This document shows, piece after piece, positions 35,735 to 48,309 of a stretch of DNA of 53,701 nt (position 1 is its first letter; every line of letters begins with the position of its first letter). The notes beneath the pieces were generated by a model. That model had not been told where the DNA came from and did not search any database. It saw only the letters and a list, made by a program, of their open reading frames with translations. The position numbers and the translations under genes were made by a program. The stretch comes from Pelargonium nanum (lineage: Eukaryota; Streptophyta; Magnoliopsida; Geraniales; Geraniaceae), in NCBI GenBank assembly GCA_036897485.1, contig JAYMTF010000104.1, positions 1-53,701 of the forward strand. The letters run 5' to 3'.

Positions 35735-37953
35735 TTGTCGTCGCAATGCTCGATACCCAATACAAATTTAGCGCAGCAGAACCAGAAAAAATAAAAATGT
35801 GCAATGCGAAATTGGAAGCAAAATGTTGATAGACGTCAGATCTGATCGGAGCGCGCGCTTTTGGTCGGTGAATGTGGTGGTTGGTGGTAGTGAAATGAGA
35901 CAGAGAACCGAGAGTGGTTTATGGAAGATGGGTCTGGGACAAAATCGGGTTTTGAGAGGTTGGGTTCTGTTTTGCTCTGATCTGTTATGGTTGACGGCGA
36001 GTCTGTCATGGTAGTTAATGTCGAGATTTGTGCGGGAAGATAACGGAATTGTGACTTTGTCAAAACAGATGATACTTGTGTCGGTGGTTTATTTGCTAAC
36101 ATTTTTCTCATTTTAAGTAATTAATTTTTTTTAATATACAAATGAGGTTTTGAGCCTCTATTTTTAATGTTTTTGATGTATTATAATGATAATAAAATAA
36201 TAAATCACAATTAATAAGATAACAGTAATGATTGAATTGTTGATACTGTAATGGCAATCTCTCAATTGACAGCAATTATCTTGCAAATTCCAGCTAAAAC
36301 GGATTAAAATTCTTCCCTAAACATTACTACTCATTAGGGAACTTAAACAAACTATAAAAGTTCGGTCCGAACAAGAAATGTAATAAATCTCAAAACTCAC
36401 TTTTATCTATGGTGGCAACAACTTGCAAGTCGTGTTTGACAACTCAAATGTACTCCAAATTACGCATATAATCTCATTTTTAAAAACTAAGTCCACTAAA
36501 TTTTTTACAAAGACCTAGACTTCATTCAAAATTTCTAAGAAGGTGACGTTCTAGAATTACCCTCTAAGAGGCCGACTGTCCAAATTGTTAATCCCACCAA
36601 ACTATGTTCATTTTGCTTTTGTTGCTCCTAAATCGGTAGAAAAGACCTAAAACACTAGAAAATATCAAAAATAATTAAATAATTAAATAAAAAGTAAAAA
36701 AAAAAAGTCATATTCTAAAACAAACCAAAGGTAAAGAGCTCTAAAAGTGCTGGAGAATACAATATAAATTATTGTTGTCATACACCATGATACACTCTTC
36801 TTTGGTCTAATCTCACCAAACAAAATTGTACATGATCTAGCCTGACCATTTCAGTCCAGATTAATTCAAAGTAATTATTTTGGATTATTTCACCCCTATT
36901 AAATTAGTTACTTTGTAAATGACTCTTTGACCCTTATTTAACACCCAATTTCTCATAGCCTAATTCGACATCTCCGTACTCATATTTTAGACTTTCAAAC
37001 TTAATTGTAGACCCTTAGAATTTCACCCTTATATTACCTTTGGTGTTGCCTATTTATGTTTATTTCGGGATTCTTATGTTAGTTTCATATAAGGACCTAT
37101 AATCGTCACTCCTCACAAATGTGTTTCACACCTTTTATAGGTCCTCTAGTGCCTCATGAACCTGCACATGAGTCCTCTAACCCCTCTCACACATACCAGT
37201 GAACTTTCTTATAACTTAAATTTAATTTAAACTTATTTTTAAAATCTATGTAAATTTTGCCATTTCAATTAATTTACTTAACTTTTTAGATGCGTTTCTA
37301 ATCAAATTTATAAATATACCTTAAATTTTCTATACATCATCTCTCTTCATTTTACTAAATTCCTTCTCACTTGCATGTTTCTCATATCTACCTAACTTTT
37401 TTTAATTTTTAATTTGTAGTTTCAAGATTTTGTGTTCGTATTTATTGTACAGTGAGAATAAATTCATTACGAACTTTTAATATATATTATAAGATTGTTC
37501 GTCCAGTCACCAAACATTTGATTTCACACTTAAAACTTGCAATTGTCCTCACTAAAAAAACTTCTAAAAAAGGTTATTAGATTATTTCATTACGTGAGAT
37601 GTGAACACAAAAAATCAAAGAAGAAAATTGATATGAGAAATATGCAATTGAATAAGAAAATTCCATTTTCTTCCCAAAAGTAACCGAACAACAGCCCACA
37701 TTAACGTTAAGAAAGGGCCAACGAAAGACAAGAAAACAGGGCGTGTTTGAGTCAAGATTTCGAAGAAACGGAAAACATTAAAAAAAAAACAAAAAACGTG
37801 AAATAGTCGATGAAATTAATTAATTGGAATGTGTTGTGTTCCTCCGCTTCCTCGTTACCGATTCTCTCACAATTCCAAAGCTTCACTTTGCTTTCTCTGC
37901 CTCTCCGAAGATCGGCTTTTTCAGCTCCGATCATGCTTTAGCCCTAACCTAAG
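35735..37953. promoter_or_regulatory. Divergent upstream region of endoglucanase and SANT-repeat genes
   Basis: This 2.2 kb lies between two outward-facing genes. The 300 bases next to 35734 are GC-richer and probably form the endoglucanase 5' UTR and core promoter. The segment 37829-37953 is CT-rich and fits the leader of the SANT gene. The middle is AT-rich, with no gene and no clear transposon ends. Confidence 0.55.
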
Positions 37954-40756
37954 ATGCCCCAATCCAATCCAACGGTCCAAATTTCACTCCTCAATCCTGA
38001 TCAGGTCTGTTTTCTTCCTCCTTTTCGTAGCTCAAAATGCTTGTCAATGGTGGTTCAATGAACATATCAATTTTAGTTTTTTTTATTATTAAGAGAAAGC
38101 GCAAGTTCCTCTCACTTAAACTCCGCAATTTTCTTGTGCTTTACTCCATATTCTCGGCAACCAAACAATAAAAAAAATGTTCTTTTCTTCACCAGATTAA
38201 TGGGTTTGGTCAAATCTTTCCCTAGCGCATTTGGGTTCGTTCTCAAATTGGTTCTTGTATCGTTAAAAATAAAATGCTTTCATTTTAGTAAATGATGAAT
38301 ACAATTGTTTATCCTAGTTCACTATGTTGATTGAGTATTTAAGGTTCAGTAGGGTGAAAATTATTGCAAACCTTGAAATTTGGGAAGGCTAATGTCAGAG
38401 CCTTGCCTTAGTTGTATCCTTGAAGATGATTGTTTCTGGGACTTTTTGAGCTACTAAGTTTTACTAAAATGTCCTTCTTTGGCTTGATTATTGAATATCA
38501 GCTTGACCAAGATCAATCAAGAGCAAAATGGACAACACAGTATACTAAAATATTTGTGGATTTGTTGATTGATCAAATTCGACAAGGAAATAGGCCAAGC
38601 AATGTCTTTACCAGGAAAGCCTGGAAGTATGTCCGGGAGGAATTTAATAAGCAGACTGGGCTAACTTTTGATAGGCAACAACTGAAGAACCACCTTGATG
38701 TTTTGAGGAAAAGACACAATCATGTGAAGGCACTTCTTGAACAACCCGGGTTTAGTTGGGATGCTACTCAGGGCTTGGTAGTTGCGACGGATGATGTGTG
38801 GCAAAAATATATCGAGGTATACTTTCTTTCCTTACTAGGAAATTGCTTCTCATTCATTACTTTCCCTTGTCTTTTTTTTTTTGTTGTTGGTGAAGCTTGA
38901 TGTTGTACGTCTCAATTGTCGTTTTTCTTATCAAAGACTTCTAATAAAGAGTAAAAAAACAGGCCCATCCTGATGCCGAGACAATAAAAAAGAAAGGCTG
39001 TCCTACTTATGAACTACTGTGCACAATATTTTCAGACTCTGCAACTTTTGATGAAAAATGTGTAGTTCCAATTTCTGGGACTATCGTGCAACAGGTAACT
39101 GTGCTGTTTAGTTTGGGTTTATCTGTGATTTGAGTAGTCCTCTGTGTACCTCACTCAAAAGTACAAACCAATCTTGTAGATGACTGAAGACCAATCTAGG
39201 GCAAAATGGACTACACCTCTTGAGAAGATATTTGCAGATTTGATGCTTGAGCAGGTTATAAAAGGGAATAGGTCAAACAACACATTTAATAAGAAGGCGT
39301 GGAAGCATATAAGTGACGAGTTCAACAGAAGAACAGGCTTAAATTTTGATAAGCAGCAGCTGAAGAACCATCATGGAGTTTTAAGGAGGTCATACAATAG
39401 CATAAAGTCACTTCTCGATCATGATGGGTTTAGTTGGGACAAGTCCAAGCGCATGATACTTGCTGAGAATGATGTCTGGGCAGAATACATAAAGGTTGGA
39501 TTCTTCCCTATACTTGTATTTCTTTTGCAATTGTATGTTCCTAACAAATTGCACTAACAGGAGCATCCTGAAGTTGAGGCCATAAGAGTGAAGGGGTGTC
39601 CAGTTTATGAACTGTTAGTCAAGATATTTTCAGAGCCTGGTGTTCATCTGGAAAATGCCGTCACTGACCTACAAATTGTTACTCCTAAGGTACTCATTCT
39701 TTTCTTCTTTTTATTTTTATTTTTGGTTTCTCATTGTTACTGACATTATTTTAACTAAACAGTTTTGCTTCCTAAAAATCATCAGATAGATAGTTCGCTT
39801 AGTCAAGAAGAGGAACCAAAGCAAGATCAGTCGAGAGCAAAGTGGACAGTAAACTTGGATAGGATATTTGTAGACTTGTTGGTAGAGCAGACTCAACAAA
39901 ATAGTGTTTCCAACAAGAAAGCATGGAAACGCATAAGGTCAGAGTTCAGTAAAAGAACAGGTTTAAAATTTGATGAGCAACAACTAAGGAATCACCAAAC
40001 TGTTCTTAGAAGATTGTATAATAATATAAGGTCACTTATTGATCAAAACGGCTTTAGTTGGAATGACCCCCAAAACATGGTAATGGCTGATGATGAAGTT
40101 TGGAAAGATTACATTAAGGTATGATCAATCACATAGCTTAAGTTTATATTGATTGTAATTTCAGTGTTACATTCGTTACGATTGTTCAGTGGTAATGTTA
40201 AATTGTATTGCAGGTGCATCCTGAGGCTGAAACAATCAGAAGCAAGGAGTTCCCAATTTTTAAACAGCTATGCAGGATATTCTCAGAGCCTCAAACCGAA
40301 GGAACTCTAGGAAGATATATTCATTCAAGTCATGATGTTGATTTAGATCAGGAAGGAGTCACTGGAGAGACTCCTGAACCACTAACAGACGAGGCTTCCT
40401 CACAGTCAACCAAGAAGATGGATATACAGGATGAAGAAAAGAAGCATAAAATCGACACACCAATTTATGCAGAGCGCCACAAAAGAATCCGCACAGAAAC
40501 CAGTCACAGTCCTGCAGATGCAATTTTAGAGAGAGCTTCTGTGACAAACAAGAGGGCTTTTTTGGCACAAAGCAGCAGCCAGTTCTCAATATCCAGCTGC
40601 ATAACGATATTGAATGATATGCAGGGGGTTGATCAAGATCTATACTTGGCTGCGTTGGACATGTTCCAGGATCCTGACCGGAGGGAAACATTTATATCCA
40701 TGAAAAGCGACATGAGATTGGCATGGCTGAATTCAAAGTGTAATTCTGCAGCATAG
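37954..40756 (+). CDS. Protein with three tandem Myb/SANT-like DNA-binding domains
   Basis: Seven exons, 37954-38004, 38502-38816, 38963-39094, 39180-39494, 39561-39689, 39786-40118 and 40214-40756, give 605 residues; every exon length is a multiple of three, so all introns are phase 0. Residues 18-122, 167-271 and 315-425 each contain a Myb/SANT-like domain starting DQSRAKWT, with KAWK, QQLKNH or QQLRNH and a GFSWD or GFSWN motif. Each is followed by a linker beginning HP and ending IFS. The C-terminal part has a Lys/Glu-rich stretch, then a helical tail. The domain is the PF12776 type found in plant L10-interacting MYB proteins and in partners of PIF/Harbinger transposases; Arabidopsis At2g24960 has a similar plan. 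It is probably a DNA-binding nuclear protein; its targets are unknown. The first exon (17 residues) is inferred from splice sites and is the least certain part. Confidence 0.85.
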
Positions 40757-41467
40757 TTACCTCATGGAGTCAATTTTGTTCTCGGTTAAGCGTTCTTTCT
40801 GATGTCGTGTATGTATTTATATGCATGTTAAAAAAAAATTGAACTTAGTAGCAGTGTAACACCTGACAATGCAGATAGTTTATGCTCTCCAACACCAAAT
40901 CACTTGACAATGCAGCATGAATGAGGATACATTTTTGCAGATAGTTTATATATATGTAGCACTCTAGTAATGGGCTTGATGTGTATGCTATATAGCCAAA
41001 GCCACTAAGGCTGCTACACATCTCCATTAATAGTACAGTACTTATATTTGAATTTGAATGTCTATAAGTTTCAAATTCTGTCATGTCTTGATGTAATTTT
41101 AACTGCACAAGATCATGTAACAATGAGATTTTCCATTACTTGAAAATGGAGCATCAACTGTATTGTATTGTACTATACCTGCAAACAAATTGATTCAACA
41201 ATGTCTTGACCATAGCATTCAGTTGACTTGTATACAGCCCAGCTTACCAAAACAAAAAAATAGATTCAACATTGTCAAAACTGGTGCTCAGCACAGGTTT
41301 ACATTCTTGCACAACAAAATTGTATCCCAACTACGGTACTTTTATGCAACTTCACTTCAACGTCTCTTCAATTGCGTGGCTGGTCAGAAGGCAGTTCAAG
41401 CTAAAACATAAAATCAGGTAACAGCCTAAACATGTAGGGGACTGTAACTATTCCATTTGAGAGTAAG
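40757..41467. other. Intergenic region between convergent SANT-repeat and DPH5 genes
   Basis: About 0.7 kb separates the two stop codons, so it is mostly the two 3' UTRs. No other feature is seen. Confidence 0.6.
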
Positions 41468-44183
41468 TCATGTTGTTTCAGTATCTTCCCGTTTCAAAAG
41501 GTCTCCTTTGAATTTGTAAAAATCCAACATTTCTTCTTCCACCGGATGAGTCTTACCAACTATGACTAGGCAATGCAGAGGTGCTCCAAAATCAATTGTG
41601 AGCAACTGCTTCATTGGACCAGCTACTACCATCTGATCTTCGCTTCCAAGGCGAGCAAAACCAATGCAATCAGTCTGTTCACTGTATGCTGCAAGGAAAT
41701 TCAAGGAATACAAAAATACTTTGAATTTTCTACATTGTATTCAGGATAAAAAAATAATATTTATAAGCAAATAGACACCCTTGCTTCCACACAGACAAGC
41801 CATGCCATTAGATTATATAGATGGTCAAGGTAACCATGTTGTGAGTTGCGAATTGTGACACTCATAAGAAAGAATATAATTCTGTATGAGACATAAAATG
41901 TATTCTTTCCCTTGACTTGGCTCACAGGTTTATCATCCTTCTAAAATGAAGGATGCAGAGAGATGAAACGTGCACCAAAATCCAAACTAAAAAGGTAAAG
42001 CAACCAGGGTCCTGGTCATTAACAAAACCAAAATCCAAATACCGCCAGAAAACCCATGAGGCAGAGCCTTAAAATAGTAAAATCCAAAACACAGTTTAAT
42101 AATGTAACAAACTTTCAGAATGTAGGTAGTAAAGGAATTTCTAGGGATTACTGACCAGTTAACGCTTGATATCCATACTGTCGTCTAATAGCACATACAT
42201 ATCTAAGGTTTACGGTTTACTCATGATGAAGTAACTATAATCAATAATATCCATTTCTAATGCAATTTTATAATAGAATGCACAATAAGAAACTACTGAA
42301 AGCCCTACCAGCTTCTCCGCGCCTTTGTTCAACCTCCAAGAGCTGCTCAATGGCAGTGTTTATAGTCATAAACCTTGGTGGTTCATATTGCTTCTTTCCT
42401 CTGAAAAATGAATAGGAAAAAAAAAGTAGACCAATTAGTCCATGGAAATTTTTGCTCTATAAAAGACAACCATGGTAAAGATATATTTTAGTAAAACCAG
42501 GGAAAAAAGACACCATATAGTCACCTGCACAAAGACTCTAGGGAGGGTTCCTTGACGCGTATATCTGTAATGAACAACGATTTTCAATGAGATTTTTAAG
42601 TGGAATTGCACAACAATAAAGAAAAACATGCGACAGCACCTTGGATTTCTACTTCATGGACCAACATCTTTTAAAGGGAGGCAGAGTAAAAAGAAGGTGT
42701 GTCTAAGATGATATAATCTTTTTTTCTGTATTTTATTTATAGTATAGTTGGCAGCATAAACCGCCTTTTCACTGATTTAAAATTGGCTTTTGTAGACTGC
42801 CCTGTAGGTAGGCCTCAGGCAAGCTATGCTTAAAACAGAGAAGCAGTATCACTAGTGTACAATGAGTCTCCTTGGTAAAAGCAAATAATCCAGCTCTCTT
42901 TGCTAACTAACTCTTAGTGCTGCCACTATAATGTAAGATTGCAGCACATGTTATAGACTTATAGTGCAGTTCCAAGGGATCTCAAGTCAGACCATTCCAA
43001 GTTAAGAAACTTTAGTTTCACAATACCACAAGAGGATTTAGAGCAATAAAGTTATCAAACTCACCTAATAAGCAGAGAGTATGAAGCCCAAGTGAGCGGT
43101 TTCTCTGTATCTTCTCATAGAAGCTATCAGGTCTCCATGTTTCAGTGAAAAATGGTATGGAGACAGTTTCTCCATAACGGTAAAGTTGTAAACCACAAAC
43201 TCCAATGGCATTCATCACTGATGCATTGTGTATCACCTTTACATCCACCCCCATTTGCTTAGCTCGAACAACAAGATCTGTATGTGTTGTAGCTCTGCAT
43301 TGAATATTTGAAAATGGAAAGACAGAACACAAAGCCAATTAAACAATAGGAAACAATATCAGCCTAATTCAATCTTAATTACATGTACATAGCACAACCA
43401 AGTATGTATTCACAGATTTCATTCTCCATAATACAATGTAACAATTGACATACATCCACTATGAGAATTCGAATTTAAAATCAGCATCTCAGCATTGCTA
43501 AAAGCTGAAGCATTACCGAAAAAAATATAATTCTCCACACATAATTTTCACTACAAACTTTAGCTTTTGCAACTGAATGCATCTTGATCCTTCACCCCCA
43601 ACAAAAAAATTCTAAAATGGTAATTTATTCAGCAGAACATATAAATGTGAATCGAAAATGCTAGATTTGAGTATGAGAAAGTCTTTTTGCCACTTACTTG
43701 AAAAAACATAAACTCCAAGTACTATAAACATATCATATCAGATCAAAAATAAAACAAATTAAATAGAACCCACAGGAGAATGTAGGAACCAAAGAAACCA
43801 CAACGAGATCAGAAAGAGGATAATACCCAAAAGGATCCCCAACGACAAGAAATGCGGCATCGGAATCACGAGCCGCGCCGAGTATCTCATCTGCTTTCTC
43901 TTCCACCATTTCTCTATCTGCAAGTGTAACTGGCTTCCCATACAGATCCTCCTGTTCAATACCAAGATTCATAATGCAGGAAATTCATAAAATGTAACTG
44001 TAAGACATGAACAGACATTTCTACAAGCAGTACCAGAGTGGAGAGACCATTGGAAGTGATACCGAAGGAGAGGAGCGAAGTGTAGGCCTCGATGAAGACC
44101 TTGTCACATTTCTTCACAGCTTCAAGACCTCTCAGAGTTATGTCTCTTTCGTCCCCCAATCCCAGACCTATTATATACAACAT
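41468..44183 (-). CDS. DPH5: Diphthine methyl ester synthase DPH5
   Basis: An S-adenosylmethionine-dependent methyltransferase that methylates the modified histidine of translation elongation factor 2 in the second step of diphthamide synthesis, in the cytosol. Six exons, 44183-44034, 43951-43827, 43294-43065, 42564-42525, 42400-42309 and 41688-41468, give 285 residues, the usual eukaryotic length. The tetrapyrrole-methylase fold motifs are plain: [16 protein letters not shown] at the start, ADREMVE, VVGDPFGATTHTDL at 86-99, [10 protein letters not shown], and the [13 protein letters not shown] region. The C-terminal part has [12 protein letters not shown] and [18 protein letters not shown]. 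The start is the first possible ATG and aligns with the family. A telo-box lies 18 bases upstream, and a cluster of site II motifs lies further up. Confidence 0.95.
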
Positions 44184-44200
44184 CTCAATCTCTCTTCAAT

Positions 44201-44209
44201 AAACCCTAA
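44201..44209. promoter_or_regulatory. Telo-box upstream of DPH5
   Basis: AAACCCTAA lies 18 bases before the DPH5 start codon, within the probable 5' UTR. Telo-boxes near transcription starts are common in plant genes for translation machinery, where they act with site II elements. Confidence 0.55.
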
Positions 44210-44690
44210 CTTGATGAAGAAGAAGAGCACAGTGTAGCAGCTATGCAACTTCTACCGAGTGTACAAAGCCCTAGATATGAAGAAGAGATAATTGAGTAAG
44301 AGACGGTATCAGAGACGTGGTGCAAGTTGGAGTAGGGTAGTTAGTTGGTAGCAATGTCCGCTCAATATCAAAATCAGACACAAGAAATTCAAATAAGGAG
44401 ACTTAATTGGTTATGAGAAAAACACAAATATTACAACAAGTCAAGAACTTCAAGTTGTAATAAGGAGAATTAAGTTGTGTTTGTGTTGTTTGCTGCGGAA
44501 ACTATAGACTACAGCCCATATACTTTCGCCGGATTCTCACCTTTTGGCTTTTTCGCCGGATTCGAAGTTTGAGTGACGGATTCGGTCTTCCTTCTTCTTC
44601 GCTGCCGCTGGACACAGAACAGAGAGAATCTTTTTTTCGATGCCCTAATTATCACACTATATGTGATTTACACAGATATTAGTAAGTGAC

Positions 44691-44726
44691 AGCCCAATAG
44701 CCCAACAGCCCAACAGCAATAGCCCA
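44691..44726. promoter_or_regulatory. Cluster of four site II (TGGGCT) motifs upstream of DPH5
   Basis: AGCCCA, the complement of TGGGCT, occurs at 44691, 44699, 44707 and 44721; a fifth lies at 44513-44518. Site II motifs bind TCP factors and mark ribosomal-protein and other growth-linked genes. They lie 330-545 bases from the DPH5 start codon. Confidence 0.5.
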
Positions 44727-44752
44727 TATATTTTTAATGATCATCAATTATT

Positions 44753-45602
44753 TAGTCGGTCCATCTGTGTTATGTAGGACCGGACCGAAGACCGGACCAA
44801 TTTGTACCGGTCCTTGTGCCGGACTGGTTTTGACCTGTACTGCCCAAATGATAAAATTCTACTCCGTATAATAAAAAATTTTGAAATTTCATAAACCATG
44901 CACACATTGTAGTGTCTTTCTCTTTCTAATTTCCACTAACAATCACAACAGCAGCAGTATCATTATTAATGATACTGATAATGAGATGTAAGAAGAATAA
45001 TCTAAAAAGTAAAAGCAATTACAGAAAATCCATTAAGCTCGGTTCAGAATTTAGATACAAAGAATGAGAAAACAAAAATCTGCTTACGGGTGGCCGGCGC
45101 CGGCGGTTGCTGCTCAACGGTGGCTGGTGTGGCTGAGAATAGAGATCGAGACGAAGTCTGGCTGGAGCTCTAGCCGAGATCGAGTCGTGGTTTACTTGTG
45201 ACCGAGCGGTGAATTTCGAGACGGTGAGAGTCGTGATACGGTGAGCGGTGGTGTGGTTGCGAGTGATGAGAGACGAGAGAGGTGAGACTGAGAGTGTGGT
45301 TTGGTGAGGTGAGTGAAGATTGAAGTGAAGAGAATGAGAGATATCACATCTCACTATTTCAGATTAAGATTATTTACTAATCAATCGGTCTTGAGTGTAT
45401 TTGGATCGGTCCGGACGGACCCGAAATTTATACAAATGTAGGACCGAACATTGGACCGACCGGTCCGGTCTGTTTTAGCGGTCCACTTCAGTTGCTGTAA
45501 TTTGTAAAATCTTAGGGGCGTGTGTATTCTTGGACCGGACCGGTAAATTTATAAATTTAAGAATTGAGGACCGGACCGGTTTTACCCGGCCCATCCCATT
45601 CC
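44753..45602. mobile_element. CCGGTCC-rich hAT-like relics
   Basis: GGACCGG/CCGGTCC motifs cluster at 44777-44835 and again at 45407-45590, on either side of about 550 bases. A compact end-to-end unit at 45514-45594 opens with TAGGGGCGTGTG and closes, on the other strand, with TGGGATGGGCCGGG; both ends carry ACCGGTCCGG. Repeated subterminal motifs and TAGGGG ends resemble plant hAT-type elements. No transposase is present. Confidence 0.35.
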
Positions 45603-45734
45603 ATGCTCAGCGTAGCCCGTATAACAGATTTCTCAGACTATGGGCTTAAAAAGCCCATCACGGTCGGGAAAGATAATTCTAGCCCGGCGTTCGATTCGGG
45701 TCAATGACCTAGAAAATTTTTGTGGCAAACATAC

Positions 45735-46080
45735 AATTTGTTCTTGAATTTTTATGTTTCGACTTAATTTGATTTTTAACTTTACTATAACTCAAAATAG
45801 CCTCTGATTTTTCGTGTTTCGATTCAATTTGGTACATGAATTTTTAAATATTAACCAAAAATGGTTTTTACCCTTCGTACTTATATCAAAAGTTCAGGTA
45901 ACAAATCGGGTCAATATTTCAATGTTCAAGGACTATTTCGAGTTAAAAAAATTCATGGACCAAGTTGGGTTGAAATACGAAAATTCATATACTATCTTGA
46001 GGTTAAAATTAATCGATGACCAAATTGAGTCTAAACAAAATAATTCAGAGACCATTTTGATTCTTTTACCTTTTTCTAGT
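45735..46080. repeat. Degenerate long inverted repeat
   Basis: The left arm reads TTCTTGAATTTTTATGTTT followed by GACTTAATTTG. The right arm, on the other strand, has TCTCTGAATTATTTTGTTT followed by GACTCAATTTG. The arms extend through the whole segment with many mismatches. This is the form of an old foldback DNA element. An open frame at 45814-46155 that runs through it is not a gene. Confidence 0.5.
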
Positions 46081-46491
46081 GACATGCCTTTGTTTGAAAC
46101 TCGAACTTTAACAATATTCAAGTCAAACTCCTTAATTTTGTTATTTAAAAAGTGAGGACATTATTAGACGTAGAGAGTATACATTATGTTCTTCATTGTC
46201 ACTAAATTGAATCATGGAAGGCGTTTCCATCATGAAAACAAGGATGGTCATTGTACTGTGAAAGTGTACAAAAGATATGCAAGAAGACAAGAAGTTATTT
46301 ACTCATTCAATTGTACATGATCAGATTAGGCTGAGAATCATTTTGATACAAATATATAAAAACAAATAGCTGATGTTTACAAAAAAAAAAATACAAGGAA
46401 AACTTCACTTCCTTCTCTTTCCTCTTAAGTGTTGAGGTAAGCAAACTCTATAGAATTGAGAAGAATCATTACTGGAGCTTCTTCAGGGACC

Positions 46492-48309
46492 TCAGTCGTC
46501 GTCTTTGAATTCTCTGTTCAACACAACCACGCACCCGCATTAACAACGCTAATCAGGTTTTGGATGACTAAGCTGATCATTTGTCGTAACATTTCATGAC
46601 TGAGTATTATTGATACATTTGACAGATATAAACAATGATGACAAACTTGTACCTGCGGTCAAGGTATCGAGGTTGAATTCCAGATCCTTGACATGTAGTG
46701 CATGTCAAAGAACCAGCACCATCACAATTGATGCATTTTGAAACCTCCTTCTCATCCCCACCAAGATCAACTGTCACACTGCCAGATCCCAAGCAAAATC
46801 TACATTTTTCTGTGAAAATGTAACCCATCTACTTAGCTACTTAAAGAAATTCTCGCAGGCTAAATGTTTTCTTTCTTGATATCATCCACATAATTACTGT
46901 TATGATATCAGAGAACTCGACTAGTACTTGCTGCTTCTAGTAGTGTTACTATAGGACCATGTAGCATAATTCTGATTTTGTAAGAATTAAACTTTTACTT
47001 GAAATTCGATGAATGCTGTTTTTCTACAACTACTTTTATCAGTTTGTAAGAAAGACGAAGTATTTGTATGAATTGGAAAGTTCGCATTTCAGTATAAATA
47101 AAGTGAGATGTCCCGTCAAAAAAAAAGTGAGATGAAAAACAGTCAAGTCTAAAATGAACATGAAAGTTATAAGGTAGGTATGTAGCTGAGAGCAAACATT
47201 GAAGGCTATTCACAAATCTTCTCCACCCTCGGCATCCAGGTCTAACACATATTTAAGGTACTTAAAATTCTACTAGTGTATACATTCTTTTCCCCGTAAT
47301 TAATGAGTAACGGTGAACTTTGAGGAAATTTCTTACTAGAAAAGTTAAAGAACATGGAATGTTCCTATAATAACATGTTTATGATTCTACACCTAGTGAT
47401 TAGTGGGAACCAAATAATTATTGATTTCCAGAGAACATTATGGTTGTGTTGCTGTCAAAGATCATCCTAACCAATGTGGTGGAAATGCAACGAAAACTAC
47501 TAACAACCACCATTAGATTGCACAAGGACGACATTACGTGACTGAGCCAACCAATAATCAAAATCCAACTCCTTTTGCTGTTGGTAAAACAGTATGAACC
47601 ACAAACAAACTACTTCATTATAAGGGTACACTAGGATGTCTCAATCACCTCAACCCTATAAGTTTCTTTCTCACGATTGTATGCTTGTCATCTACCTAGC
47701 ATTGAGTTCATGTTCAACAACTCAAGTCTCTTTCGCTAATTCTACAAAAATTACACATTATCCTCATTCGACATTCGAGCACACCTATATCGATTTGTGA
47801 AATTTGACAAAACTAAAAGAAAAGGTAAATATCTTAAGAAAGAGTTACTTACGTGCCCCAGAGCCATTGCAGGGGAAACATGGTTGAGTGTTGTCTCGTT
47901 TGGCCTACAACATAGTTGCAATCAAATTACTTGAAATGAATACATTATTGTCACAGTAAATCAGAAAAAATAAATATACTTACAGCATTATCAATTTGGG
48001 ATTCATAGAAGATGGGAATTCCAATACCAACCCCAACGCTCACAATCCCAACCGCTACCGCCACTATCTGAGAGTAAACGCATTCAATTTTGAAGAAAAT
48101 CGTAGGAGAAATCAAAGGAAAAACAAAGAGAAATTGAGTACCGTGTTTTGATCGAGATCGGCAGCTCTAATGCGCGGGTAAGATGGGCATCGCTGATTTC
48201 CGCTAGTTTTAGAGGACGGAGAAGCAGTAGTTGAAGAAGAAGAGAGCTTGAGAGGGCAACACAGAAATGGGGAATGCAAGCGAGACAATGAGGAAGGTAC
48301 CATTGACAT
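46492..48309 (-). CDS. LQY1: Thylakoid DnaJ-type zinc-finger protein LQY1
   Basis: LQY1 (LOW QUANTUM YIELD OF PHOTOSYSTEM II 1) is a small thylakoid membrane protein with disulfide isomerase activity that takes part in photosystem II repair under high light. Five exons, 48309-48142, 48067-47984, 47904-47853, 46809-46653 and 46513-46492, give 160 residues. A Ser/Thr-rich plastid transit peptide covers about 1-50. One Gly/Val-rich membrane segment follows at about 57-77, then four CxxC pairs at 93-96, 104-107, 127-130 and 138-141, and the conserved tail YLDRREFKDDD. The last exon encodes only seven whole residues before the stop. The first ATG of MSMVPSS is chosen because it aligns with the family start; a second ATG lies two codons later. 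Related BSD2-like proteins lack this tail and membrane segment. Confidence 0.95.

Larger units (their letters stand above)
44184..46491. other. Intergenic region between DPH5 start and LQY1 end
   Basis: The part next to 44184 is the DPH5 promoter and leader, and the part next to 46491 is the LQY1 3' UTR. Between them lie repeat relics: a CCGGTCC-rich region at 44753-45602 and a degenerate inverted repeat at about 45735-46080. The GC-rich open frame at 45019-45354 on the minus strand shows no family resemblance and is not called. Confidence 0.6.

Noticed and set aside
37829-38092. 87-residue open frame at the start of the SANT-repeat gene
   Set aside because: It crosses the inferred donor at 38005 and is in a different frame from the short first exon. 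It is better explained as 5' UTR plus intron.
38430-38501. Unspliced start of the SANT-repeat protein at an ATG upstream of exon 2
   Set aside because: The extra residues do not resemble the family, and the CAG acceptor at 38501 joins cleanly in frame to the 17-residue first exon. Kept as a fallback if RNA data disagree.
45019-45354. 111-residue open frame on the minus strand between DPH5 and LQY1
   Set aside because: No family resemblance, no splice partner, and it sits between transposon-like motif clusters. More likely a by-product of GC-rich repeat DNA.
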